From contig NZ_QUHC01000002.1 of NCBI RefSeq assembly GCF_003479425.1, positions 693,033 through 757,032 of the forward strand: a stretch of 64,000 nucleotides of DNA, written 5' to 3'. This DNA is from Odoribacter sp. AF15-53 (GTDB lineage: Bacteria; Bacteroidota; Bacteroidia; Bacteroidales; Marinifilaceae). The notes beneath the pieces are model-generated. The model searched no databases. It was not told the origin of the DNA and saw nothing but the letters and a program-made list of their open reading frames with translations. Made by a program: the position numbers and the translations under genes. Below, one piece after another: positions 34,360-42,212 of this stretch. Position 1 is the first letter of the stretch. Every line of letters starts with the position of its first letter.

Positions 34360-35268
34360 TTATAATGCTTCTATTTCAGCCGGAGATATTCCCGTATATT
34401 TAGCTATTACATCTATCGACATGCCATCTATTTTCATCGTCCTAGCGATCTCCAATTTTCCTTCTATCTTTCCTTCTATCTTTCCTTCTATCTTCCCTTC
34501 TATCTTTCCCTCCATTCTTCCCTCCACTAATCCTTCAAACTTGGCAGAATCAAGCACGTCATTCTGGATCATGATCGCATCAACGTGACGATCATAAGCT
34601 TCACGTTCCGCCTTATCCATATTATAATAAACCAACTTTTGACGAGCTTCAGCTAACCCGGGCGCCTTCGTGTCAGGACGAATATGACCATTTTTCAAAT
34701 AATCAATCCATTCCTCAAGCGGGGTCACCGCTACTTTGTCAAATTCATTTACCCGAATCAAAAAATATTCGGGAAAGATCTCCGACGGCAACCTCCGCAC
34801 AAGGGCATTCTTTTCCTTCGTTGTCACTTGAAGAAGATCACCCGTGTGAACACCCACAAAGGAATTCTGACCATGATACAAGTAATCATCACCTTTACCA
34901 ATATCAAAGTAAAGGATACTGATAGAATACACTTTTTTAACCTCCGAGTACACGTGTCCCAGTTCAATATGTTCAGTTATCGCTTTCGCCACACCATAGA
35001 GAATACGTTCGAGGAAATAAAGCTCACGAGTAATCTGTACTTCAACAATAATAATCTCTCCCTCGCTATTTCGAGCCTTGATATCCACCCGGTTAAACTT
35101 ATCCTCCTCACATTGTTGATTTCCTTCGCTCTCAAGGATATCAAGAATATGGATTTCCTTACCGAGTAGCACGGTCAGAAGCCCTTCAAGTACCCCGAAG
35201 TTCACTTTATTCCGCAACAATCGTTTGATCGCCCAATCAAAACGAATATACTTGTCATTCTGTTCCAT
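34360..35268 (-). CDS. Rpn family PD-(D/E)XK nuclease-like protein (recombination-promoting nuclease/putative transposase)
   Basis: 302 residues. The N-terminal half belongs to the PD-(D/E)XK Rpn/PDDEXK_2 family: DWAIKRLLRNKVNFGVLEGL at the start, then NRVDIKARNSEGEIIIVEVQ, where the Asp and the E-x-Q supply the nuclease core, followed by FLERILYGVAKAI. Rpn proteins promote RecA-independent recombination in E. coli and are common, often recently duplicated, in gut Bacteroidetes. The C-terminal region has tandem KIEG units (GRMEGKIEGKIEGKIEGKIE), typical of a variable coiled linker in this family, then a short helical tail (IAKYTGISPAEIEAL). No terminal inverted repeats were seen, so it is listed as a gene rather than an insertion sequence. 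Confidence 0.85.
   Translation of the reverse strand: MEQNDKYIRFDWAIKRLLRNKVNFGVLEGLLTVLLGKEIHILDILESEGNQQCEEDKFNRVDIKARNSEGEIIIVEVQITRELYFLERILYGVAKAITEHIELGHVYSEVKKVYSISILYFDIGKGDDYLYHGQNSFVGVHTGDLLQVTTKEKNALVRRLPSEIFPEYFLIRVNEFDKVAVTPLEEWIDYLKNGHIRPDTKAPGLAEARQKLVYYNMDKAEREAYDRHVDAIMIQNDVLDSAKFEGLVEGRMEGKIEGKIEGKIEGKIEGKLEIARTMKIDGMSIDVIAKYTGISPAEIEAL
34461..34520 (-). repeat. 12-bp tandem repeat coding for KIEG units
   Basis: Four copies of CTTCTATCTTTC (one with a single change) and a degenerate fifth, in plus-strand notation, encode the repeated Lys-Ile-Glu-Gly in the Rpn-like protein. Being a multiple of three, copy-number change keeps the frame. Confidence 0.85.
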
Positions 35269-35296
35269 GGATATAACTTATTTAGGATGTTCTATA

Positions 35297-35327
35297 CAAA
35301 TGTAGCGTTTTATTCCGAAATATCCAA
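35297..35327 (-). promoter_or_regulatory. Promoter of the Rpn-like gene
   Basis: Minus-strand TACATTTG (plus 35297-35304) and TTG 20 bases upstream (plus 35325-35327), placing transcription start about 20 bases before the ATG. Confidence 0.65.
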
Positions 35328-35612
35328 TTAATAACCCGTTCTCGTTATTTACCAACAAACTTATCATTAACACACCAGTAAAACGGCTCCTTGTATATAT
35401 CACCTACCGAAATCTTTACTTCCAGACACGAGCGCCTCACCCGTGTCGTCACGTATTTCATATCCGTACGGTTTATCATACCGCATCACCTCTCCCGATA
35501 ATTCTCTGTTTACAAAACGGTTACAACGGAAACTAAAAAAGAACACTACAATATGATTTAGTACTTGAATAGAGATTTAATTATTGATGACTAGTGTATC
35601 ACTACCTTCATG

Positions 35613-35675
35613 AACCTTATAGCAACCCTATACGAACCCTATATGAACCCTATTATAATAAGGTTTATAAAGGTT
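35613..35675. repeat. Phased AACCYTAT repeats in a 614-base gene-free stretch
   Basis: AACCYTAT occurs at 35613, 35624, 35635 and 35646, an exact 11-bp period, followed by two copies in opposite orientation (ATAAGGTT at 35658 and TAAAGGTT at 35668). The surrounding gap 35269-35882 has no convincing ORF; besides this array it holds the Rpn promoter at its left end and a terminator at its right end. The layout resembles iterons or a multi-site operator, or the remnant end of a mobile element. Confidence 0.6.
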
Positions 35676-35802
35676 ATTTATTAGGTATCTAAAAGTTTTT
35701 AATAACTACTTATCAGGTAGTCATAAAGTACTCATAACGAATTCAGATAGTAACTTTACATGAACAGGATAAAACTCGATCAGGGTATCCACGAATACCC
35801 GC

Positions 35803-35841
35803 AAAAAAAACGTGAACCCGAGACATCATCCCGAGTTCACG
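35803..35841 (-). terminator. Intrinsic terminator of the zinc peptidase gene
   Basis: On the minus strand CGTGAAC pairs with GTTCACG, with partial inner pairing of CGGG/CTCGG, followed by eight Ts. A second small hairpin (AGGGGC, loop GCAA, GCCCCT at 35847-35862) lies between it and the stop codon. Confidence 0.75.
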
Positions 35842-35882
35842 CCAGTAGGGGCGCAAGCCCCTTATCATTTATTCAAACCATG

Positions 35883-36572
35883 TTAATCTCTTCTACCCAT
35901 AAAAATCATGATATAATATAACAAGGTAGCCAAAGAAGAAAGCGCGGCAATCACGTAAGTATACGCGGCCCATTTCAACGCATCCTTGGCACTCTCCTGC
36001 GATTCGTAGGTCGTGATACCGGAGTTGCGCAACCAAGCTAATGCCCGGTGGCTGGCGTCGATCTCCACGGGCAACGTGACGATACTGAACAACGTTGTCA
36101 TGGCGAAAAGGATAATCCCGATCAACAACAAGTTTGGGAACATCTCAGACAAAACAATCCCGGCCAACAAAACCCATTGCACCCAATGAGAAGCAAAACT
36201 TACCACCGGTACCAGTGCCGAGCGCAATTGCAACATACTATACGCCTGTGCATGTTGTAAAGCATGACCACATTCGTGTGCAGCAACGGCTGCGGCTGCC
36301 ACATTGGCACCATAATATACTTCGTGACTCAAATTAATCGTCTTGTTCGTGGGGTTATAATGGTCGGTCAATTGTCCTTCCACGCTACCGATCTTCACAC
36401 CCTGCACCCCGTTGTCCCGCAACATTTTCTCCACCACGTCACGCCCCGTCATCCCGTTGGCGGTAGGGATCTTAGAGTATTTCTTAAAACGACTTTGCAG
36501 TTGATTGCTCACCAGCCAACTTAACAAAGTAAATCCAATAAATATAATCCAAATTAAAGGTAATCCTGCCAT
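35883..36572 (-). CDS. YugP-type zinc metallopeptidase, membrane-bound (Zn_peptidase_2)
   Basis: 229 residues. An N-terminal membrane helix (about 5-24, PLIWIIFIGFTLLSWLVSN) is followed by the domain with the zinc motif HECGH at residues 99-103 (VAAHECGHALQHAQAY), and further hydrophobic segments (about 130-165 and 205-225). This is the family of B. subtilis YugP, integral membrane zinc peptidases without a known physiological substrate. The gene stands alone with its own TATATTTG element (plus 36598-36605) and terminator. Confidence 0.88.
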   Translation of the reverse strand: MAGLPLIWIIFIGFTLLSWLVSNQLQSRFKKYSKIPTANGMTGRDVVEKMLRDNGVQGVKIGSVEGQLTDHYNPTNKTINLSHEVYYGANVAAAAVAAHECGHALQHAQAYSMLQLRSALVPVVSFASHWVQWVLLAGIVLSEMFPNLLLIGIILFAMTTLFSIVTLPVEIDASHRALAWLRNSGITTYESQESAKDALKWAAYTYVIAALSSLATLLYYIMIFMGRRD

Positions 36573-36597
36573 AAAAATTTATAATTAAAATTCATTT

Positions 36598-36605
36598 CAA
36601 ATATA
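36598..36605 (-). promoter_or_regulatory. -7 element of the zinc peptidase gene
   Basis: TATATTTG on the minus strand, 26 bases before the ATG. No clear -33 TTG. Confidence 0.4.
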
Positions 36606-36789
36606 TACAAAAAGCACGCCACCACCCTAAAGAATAACCCATAAAAAATACTAACGCTAGCTTTACACATTTATTTTCGTCAAGAATGACGTTTACTATT
36701 GTTTTTTTATAAAATCTTCACTAATTTGTAACCCTCGAATTATTCGAAGAGTTATATACGTTTACAATATTAATCTAAATCGTATTATA

Positions 36790-38949
36790 ATGAAAACCTA
36801 TAAACCTAACGAAATTAAAAACATCGCGCTCGTGGGTAGTGCCGGTTCCGGCAAAACCACGTTAGCGGAAGCCATGATGTATGAGGGCGGGGTCATCCCG
36901 CGCAGAGGTAGCATTAGTGCAAAAAACACTTCATCCGACTACCGTCCGGTAGAACAGGAATACGGATCATCAGTATTCCCGGCTGTTTTATACACGGAGT
37001 GGAAAGAGCATAAGCTCAACTTCATTGACACCCCGGGAGCAGACGATTTTGTCGGAGGAGTTATCTCTGCGCTGAACGTTGTTGATACAGGAGTAATGGT
37101 CATTAACGCCGTCAGAGGTGTTGAAGTCGGTACCGAAATCATCAGCCGTCACGCCAAACGACTAAACAAACCGCTCATTTTCGTTATTAACCAGGTGGAT
37201 CACGAGAAAGCAAATTTCGATCACACGGTGGAACAAGCCAAGGCAGCTTTCGGTTCCAAGGTGGTGCTCGTACAATATCCCGTGAACCCGGGGCTTGGTT
37301 TTAACCGGGTAATCGACGTCTTGAAAATGGAGATGTACCAGTGGAAACCGGAAGGTGGAAAACCGGACGTACTCCCCATTCCCAAGGAAGAAGAAGAGAA
37401 AGCCAACGAGTTGCACAACGCATTGATCGAGGCTGCGGCGGAAAATGACGAGAATTTGATGGAATTATTTTTCGACAAAGGCAGTCTCACGGAAGACGAA
37501 ATGCGTGCTGGAATCCGCAAAGGACTTATCGCACGGGATATGTTCCCCGTGTTCTGCGTTTCGGCTGAAAAAGACATGTGCGTACGCCGTTTCATGGAAT
37601 TCGTGATCAACGTGGCCCCGAGTGCCGGAAGCATGCCCCCCTCCGTTACCGAAGATGGCGTGGAAGTTCCCTACGACGAGAAAGGCCCGACTTCTTTATA
37701 CATGTTTAATACCACGGTGGAACCCCACCTCGGCGAAGTGATTTATTTCAAAGTAGCCTCCGGAACGGTTCACGAGGGTGACGATTTATATAACGCTACC
37801 AATGACGGGAAAGAACGTATTTCCACGTTATACGCGGTTGCCGGTAAAAACCGTACCAAGGTGACCGAAATGATGGCCGGGGATATCGGTGCTACCGTGA
37901 AATTGAAAAACACAGACAACGGTGACACGCTCAACGAAAAAGACGTGCATTATAAATTCGGCAAAATCCAGTACCCGAACCCGCGTTTCAGAACCGCGGT
38001 AAGAGCCGCCAACACGGCTGACGAGGAAAAACTGGCCGAGATTTTACAACGTATTCATCAAGAAGACCCGACGTTCAACGTGGAATATTCCAAGGAATTG
38101 AAACAGATGATCGTTTCCGGACAAGGTGAATTCCACCTGAACACCATGAAATGGCGGATCGAACACAATGATAAACTGGGTATCGAATATTACCCGCCAA
38201 GAATCCCGTACCGGGAAACGATCACTAAATACGCTTACGCGGACTATCGCCACAAGAAACAATCCGGTGGAGCCGGACAATTCGGTGAGGTACATTTGGT
38301 TATCGAGCCATACACGGAAGGCATGCCCGACCCGACCACGTACAAGATCAACGGCGTTGATAGTAAAGTCTCAGTGAAAGATAAAGAAATCGTTGATTTA
38401 CCGTGGGGTGGTAAACTCGTGTTCTACAACTGTATCGTGGGTGGTGTGATCGACGCCCGCTTCATGCCTGCCATCCTGAAAGGGATCATGGAGAAAATGG
38501 AAGAAGGCCCGCTTACCGGATCATATGCCCGCGATATTCGCGTCAGCGTGTACGACGGGAAGATGCACCCGGTAGATTCAAACGAAATTTCATTCAAGCT
38601 CGCCGGAAGACACGCGTTCAGTACCGCCTTCAAACAAGCTTCCCCGAAGATTCTGGAACCGATCTACGACGTGGAAGTGCTCGTTCCGGACGAATACATG
38701 GGTGACGTGATGGGTGACCTGCAAACCCGTAGAGCTATTATCATGGGTATGGAAGCCGACTCCGGGTTCCAGAAGTTGATGGCGAAAGTACCGTTGAAAG
38801 AAATGCAACGTTACTCGACAGCGTTAAGTTCTATCACGGGTGGGCGCGCATCCTTCTCGATGAATTTCTCCGGTTACGAGAAAGTTCCATCCGAAGTTCA
38901 GGAGGAATTACTGAAAGCTTATCAAGAAGAGAAAGAAGAGGAGGATTAA
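36790..38949 (+). CDS. fusA2: EF-G paralogue (EF-G2 type) lacking canonical GTPase residues
   Basis: 719 residues with full EF-G domain order (GTPase, II, III, IV, V; domain IV tip region HPVDSNEISFKLAG). The P-loop is intact (GSAGSGKTT, 16-24), but switch I lacks the RGITI sequence (DYRPVEQEYGSSVFPAV instead), switch II reads DTPGADDF (80-87) where EF-G has DTPGHVDF, so the catalytic His is Ala84, and the G4 motif is NQVD instead of NKxD. In Bacteroides thetaiotaomicron a second EF-G that supports translocation with little GTP hydrolysis has been described as important in carbon-limited gut conditions; this protein appears to be its counterpart. It is monocistronic with a 217-base upstream gap containing a hairpin-like CTCGAA/TTCGAAGAG palindrome near 36733-36751. 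Confidence 0.88.
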   Translation: MKTYKPNEIKNIALVGSAGSGKTTLAEAMMYEGGVIPRRGSISAKNTSSDYRPVEQEYGSSVFPAVLYTEWKEHKLNFIDTPGADDFVGGVISALNVVDTGVMVINAVRGVEVGTEIISRHAKRLNKPLIFVINQVDHEKANFDHTVEQAKAAFGSKVVLVQYPVNPGLGFNRVIDVLKMEMYQWKPEGGKPDVLPIPKEEEEKANELHNALIEAAAENDENLMELFFDKGSLTEDEMRAGIRKGLIARDMFPVFCVSAEKDMCVRRFMEFVINVAPSAGSMPPSVTEDGVEVPYDEKGPTSLYMFNTTVEPHLGEVIYFKVASGTVHEGDDLYNATNDGKERISTLYAVAGKNRTKVTEMMAGDIGATVKLKNTDNGDTLNEKDVHYKFGKIQYPNPRFRTAVRAANTADEEKLAEILQRIHQEDPTFNVEYSKELKQMIVSGQGEFHLNTMKWRIEHNDKLGIEYYPPRIPYRETITKYAYADYRHKKQSGGAGQFGEVHLVIEPYTEGMPDPTTYKINGVDSKVSVKDKEIVDLPWGGKLVFYNCIVGGVIDARFMPAILKGIMEKMEEGPLTGSYARDIRVSVYDGKMHPVDSNEISFKLAGRHAFSTAFKQASPKILEPIYDVEVLVPDEYMGDVMGDLQTRRAIIMGMEADSGFQKLMAKVPLKEMQRYSTALSSITGGRASFSMNFSGYEKVPSEVQEELLKAYQEEKEEED

Positions 38950-38993
38950 CATTCCCTCTATTACGGTTAGAACGATAGTTAATAGTTTCAATA

Positions 38994-39038
38994 AAAAGCA
39001 CCATTTTTACCTTATATCCAGGTTCAAATGGTGCTTTT
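38994..39038 (+). terminator. Terminator after the EF-G paralogue
   Basis: A 13-bp perfect stem (AAAAGCACCATTT with its complement) around a 19-base loop. The A-rich and T-rich ends would let it act in both directions, between this gene and the end of locus 3. Confidence 0.8.
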
Positions 39039-39210
39039 ATACTAAACGTCACGTGCCTATCAATTATAGATTTCCTCCAAAACATGAATTCCCTTACCGA
39101 TAAACAAAATATTAAAATATATTATCAGTTTATTCATATCAATGTTTCAGCTACTCTTTCGGTCAAACCACTTTTTCCCCTTGTTCATAAAAAATTATAG
39201 AATCACTGTT

Positions 39211-41130
39211 TTATTTCACTTTAATCATAACAGGCCGAGCCAAGGGCTTGAAATCATACGGGACTTGATCTAAAACTTTTATTCCGACGGCAGTATGATC
39301 CGTTTTCTCCACATCATTCGCAATGAATTCTTCCACGGAAGGAGTCTCCCCAGCCACTTTCATAATTCTCTCGTAGATCAAATAACGGCTTTGTGTATTA
39401 AAATACATCCTGTTATCATCCATACAACTGATCTGCTCGCTTCGCCACACTCCCTTTCGATAAAGAAAACCTCCGGTAAATATCCCCACATGAGCATAGT
39501 CCTGTCGTCCCATAAAACTTTTCCACGGAACCCGTTCCTCATCTGATGTCACGGAAAGATTCAAGTAATAACCATATTTTTGAAATGTTTGCAGGTAATC
39601 TTTTTGATCGTTCGGGAGCATATCATCATAGTAGCAGTATTCGTCAGCCAAACGTCCGAATCCATGTCCCCCGTATTCGTGACAGAGCAGGTTCACAAAT
39701 CTTTCATTCCGTTTTGCCGATTTGTGTACTGGTACCATCCCGATGCTCCTGCCATCATTCCACATAACACAAGTCCCGGCGTACACGTCCGCATTAATAA
39801 TAACCGCAATCGAATTATTTTTCAAATCATCACTAGTCATTCCCGGTATTTTCAATACATAAGAAAAAACTTTATCAGTATTACAAGATATATCCGTGGC
39901 CCCTCCTCCTTCCATCACGCAAGAGAAGACGGTGTTCTTTTTGACATTTTCCGTTTTATTCGTAATACCCTCTTCCCGAGAATATGCCGCAACTTTATAC
40001 ACGGTAAAATAATCCCGATAAGTTTTATACGGTTCGATAGAAAACAACCCTTCTATCCCCTCGTCAACATCTTGGTCAAACAATCCGCCATATCTAAAAT
40101 GTTCCGCCAAATAACCATCTCCCGTAAAAACCAATTTAATCGGGTTCGGTTTACTGCTCTTCTGGTACACGAGATAATCTCCGTCCCCATACACATCCCG
40201 TTCCCCGGTAGTAAACGTCACGACTTCCGATTCTGTCGTTCCCTCGTTGTAACCATCGTCGGCCGTCACTTTAAAATAATACTTCGTATTCGCTTCTAAC
40301 AATCCCGAACTACTATTCGCGATGACACTCAAATTCATTCCTGCCGGAATATGAGTCCAAGTAATTTGATCTTTTGAAAACGATACGGTATAACTAATTT
40401 CATCTTCCTCGGCATCCGTAGAGGCATTCCACCGGAACAAAGGAAGAACCGAAACTCCCGTAGCTCCTTTTTCCGGTACAAGCCCCGTCGGTGCCGTCGG
40501 AGGGGTATTCAAAGCCGGAGCCTGTTCAATCGCAAATGTTGTTAAACTTCCTGCACTCCGGATCTTTAACACATGCCTATTTTTTTCTTTACGATTCTTG
40601 TTCTCATAAACCGTAACCGTAACTTCTCCATTTCCATTCCCGCTTGAGGGTTGAATCGACTTGATCCATTCCGGAAGATTGTCAGTAACAATCGTCCAAG
40701 GTGCATTTGAAGTGATCAGGAATGTCTTGCTACTCTCCGAGTTTTCCATCTCCAGTTGATCCGGAATAATAGAGAAAGTGACAGACGGTTGAATCAAATT
40801 CACGTTTTTAACGACACCCCCGCCACGAATCGTTAAAACAGCTTCGCGAGCAGAAGCTGTCGTGTTTACAGGAGCCGACACGGATACGGTTGTACTACCG
40901 GATGCTGCCGAAGAAGGTGTCACGTTAAACGTGTAATTTCCACTTTGGCTCGTGGTCCATTGAACATTAGAGTTAACCGTAAACGCGACTGCATTATCGT
41001 CGTTCGACACGGATACATTTAATGTATCCACCTCAAGCCATGCCTCTTCATCTTTACTGCATGATATAAAAAACGATATCATCAGTACAGATAAAAATGT
41101 AATAAATACCAAACCTCTATTTTGTTTCAT
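39211..41130 (-). CDS. BACON-domain lipoprotein with M64 (IgA protease-like) metallopeptidase domain, locus 3
   Basis: 639 residues. ATG 41130 is chosen (the frame runs on to 41172) because it starts a type II signal peptide with lipobox FFISC. Two BACON domains follow (about 28-115 and 116-208: VQWTTSQSGNYTFNVTPSS, APWTIVTDNLPEWIKSIQPS), then a fibronectin III-like domain (about 210-310, FRWNASTDAEEDEISYTVS) and a C-terminal M64 peptidase domain (about 320-639, LVFTGDGYLAEHF) with His484, Glu485 and His489 in HEYGGHGFGRLADEY. M64 includes secreted proteases cleaving IgA and mucin-like proteins. It is probably surface-anchored, last gene of locus 3, 92 bases after the metallohydrolase-like lipoprotein. 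The spacing is HExxxH, one residue longer than HExxH. Confidence 0.88.
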   Translation of the reverse strand: MKQNRGLVFITFLSVLMISFFISCSKDEEAWLEVDTLNVSVSNDDNAVAFTVNSNVQWTTSQSGNYTFNVTPSSAASGSTTVSVSAPVNTTASAREAVLTIRGGGVVKNVNLIQPSVTFSIIPDQLEMENSESSKTFLITSNAPWTIVTDNLPEWIKSIQPSSGNGNGEVTVTVYENKNRKEKNRHVLKIRSAGSLTTFAIEQAPALNTPPTAPTGLVPEKGATGVSVLPLFRWNASTDAEEDEISYTVSFSKDQITWTHIPAGMNLSVIANSSSGLLEANTKYYFKVTADDGYNEGTTESEVVTFTTGERDVYGDGDYLVYQKSSKPNPIKLVFTGDGYLAEHFRYGGLFDQDVDEGIEGLFSIEPYKTYRDYFTVYKVAAYSREEGITNKTENVKKNTVFSCVMEGGGATDISCNTDKVFSYVLKIPGMTSDDLKNNSIAVIINADVYAGTCVMWNDGRSIGMVPVHKSAKRNERFVNLLCHEYGGHGFGRLADEYCYYDDMLPNDQKDYLQTFQKYGYYLNLSVTSDEERVPWKSFMGRQDYAHVGIFTGGFLYRKGVWRSEQISCMDDNRMYFNTQSRYLIYERIMKVAGETPSVEEFIANDVEKTDHTAVGIKVLDQVPYDFKPLARPVMIKVK

Positions 41131-41222
41131 GCACGTCTCTTTTTGGAAAGGCCGCCCTGTAAAAGAGCTCACAAGACGGCCATCTTCATATTTTCAACAC
41201 ATTTTAATAAACTCGGGAACTA

Positions 41223-42161
41223 TCACTTAAATACGGCATCTCCTATTTTTTGAAGATCAAGATCATATTCCGCTTTAAAATACGCTATCATTACATCATA
41301 TTTTTTCTTTATCAATCCATTCACGTCAAAGCTAGGATGCAAATAATTATTCCGATTCGTTCCATCAGCCGAGGTCAACTGTTCGTATGAGTTTTGCATA
41401 ATAATCTTCAAAAATGCCCCCCAATCATCTTTCTTGTTTCTCTTCCACGGATCCACTAATCCATATTCTTTGTATTCACTAAACAAATTGGGATAATCAT
41501 AATCGGTAACCGAAGCAAATGCCTCCGGAATATCGTCACTATTTGTTTTTTCCATTATGACACCGATAAAAACGGCATTCACTTCATCGCAATACACTCT
41601 TTTTTCTTCCGGGGTCATTTCTATAACCCGCTCTCCCCCTCCGGTGACAGCAATAAAGTCACTTCCCGACCACGCCGTACACCAATTAATGTCAGGTCGT
41701 CCCTTTTTACTGTAACTCCAATATAAACTATCCAACAAAAAAACTTTTTTCGGTAAGAATTTCAGCAAAAATTCATCCGAATAAAACTTCAACCAAGTAT
41801 CATTCAATAACTTCAGTTGGAAACCGACATAATCTTCATCTGCCGGGACATCAAAATACCCCGTATAATTTTGAGCATTTGTCCCCGCTGCCGTCGTGTC
41901 CTTAACGGGATCATAAGTACCCCCCAAATAGCTATTCCCTCCATAATAAAGATCATGGGGAACATATTTGTACAAAAATAAGGTATTGTATTTTTTGAAC
42001 CAATCCATAATTGTGTTATCATAATCATGATTTCCCTGCGGTAGAGTCGGATCTCCATAAACATTTTCCGGTCCCGAAGGAGTCAAGGCCGATTCCCGAT
42101 CACATGCCATAAATCCCCACGTGATCAAGGATAAAATCAATATTTGTTTTAATAATTTCAT
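41223..42161 (-). CDS. Substrate import-associated zinc metallohydrolase-like lipoprotein with lost HExxH, locus 3
   Basis: About 312 residues. Type II signal peptide (MKLLKQILILSLITWGFMAC), then a domain resembling the SusC/SusD-associated zinc metallohydrolase lipoproteins (Peptidase_Mx1 type): DYDNTIMDWFKKYNTLFLYK matches the usual opening, and YGLVDPWKRNKKDDWGAFL matches the G-(F/L)-V-x-P-Y segment after the active site. Where the family has HHEFAH, this protein has CDEVNA (191-196): both zinc histidines are gone though the Glu is kept. It is therefore likely a binding protein rather than an enzyme. ATG at 42170 is also possible; 42161 gives a start directly at the Lys of the signal peptide. 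It follows SusD by 51 bases. Confidence 0.75.
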   Translation of the reverse strand: MKLLKQILILSLITWGFMACDRESALTPSGPENVYGDPTLPQGNHDYDNTIMDWFKKYNTLFLYKYVPHDLYYGGNSYLGGTYDPVKDTTAAGTNAQNYTGYFDVPADEDYVGFQLKLLNDTWLKFYSDEFLLKFLPKKVFLLDSLYWSYSKKGRPDINWCTAWSGSDFIAVTGGGERVIEMTPEEKRVYCDEVNAVFIGVIMEKTNSDDIPEAFASVTDYDYPNLFSEYKEYGLVDPWKRNKKDDWGAFLKIIMQNSYEQLTSADGTNRNNYLHPSFDVNGLIKKKYDVMIAYFKAEYDLDLQKIGDAVFK

Positions 42162-42212
42162 AATTATCATTTATTTTTAGTATTCATCATTCATATAAAA
42201 TAATCTCATTAT

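Noticed and set aside
34360-35268. Rpn-like gene as a transposon
   Set aside because: Although this family is often labelled putative transposase, no flanking inverted repeats or target duplications are visible.
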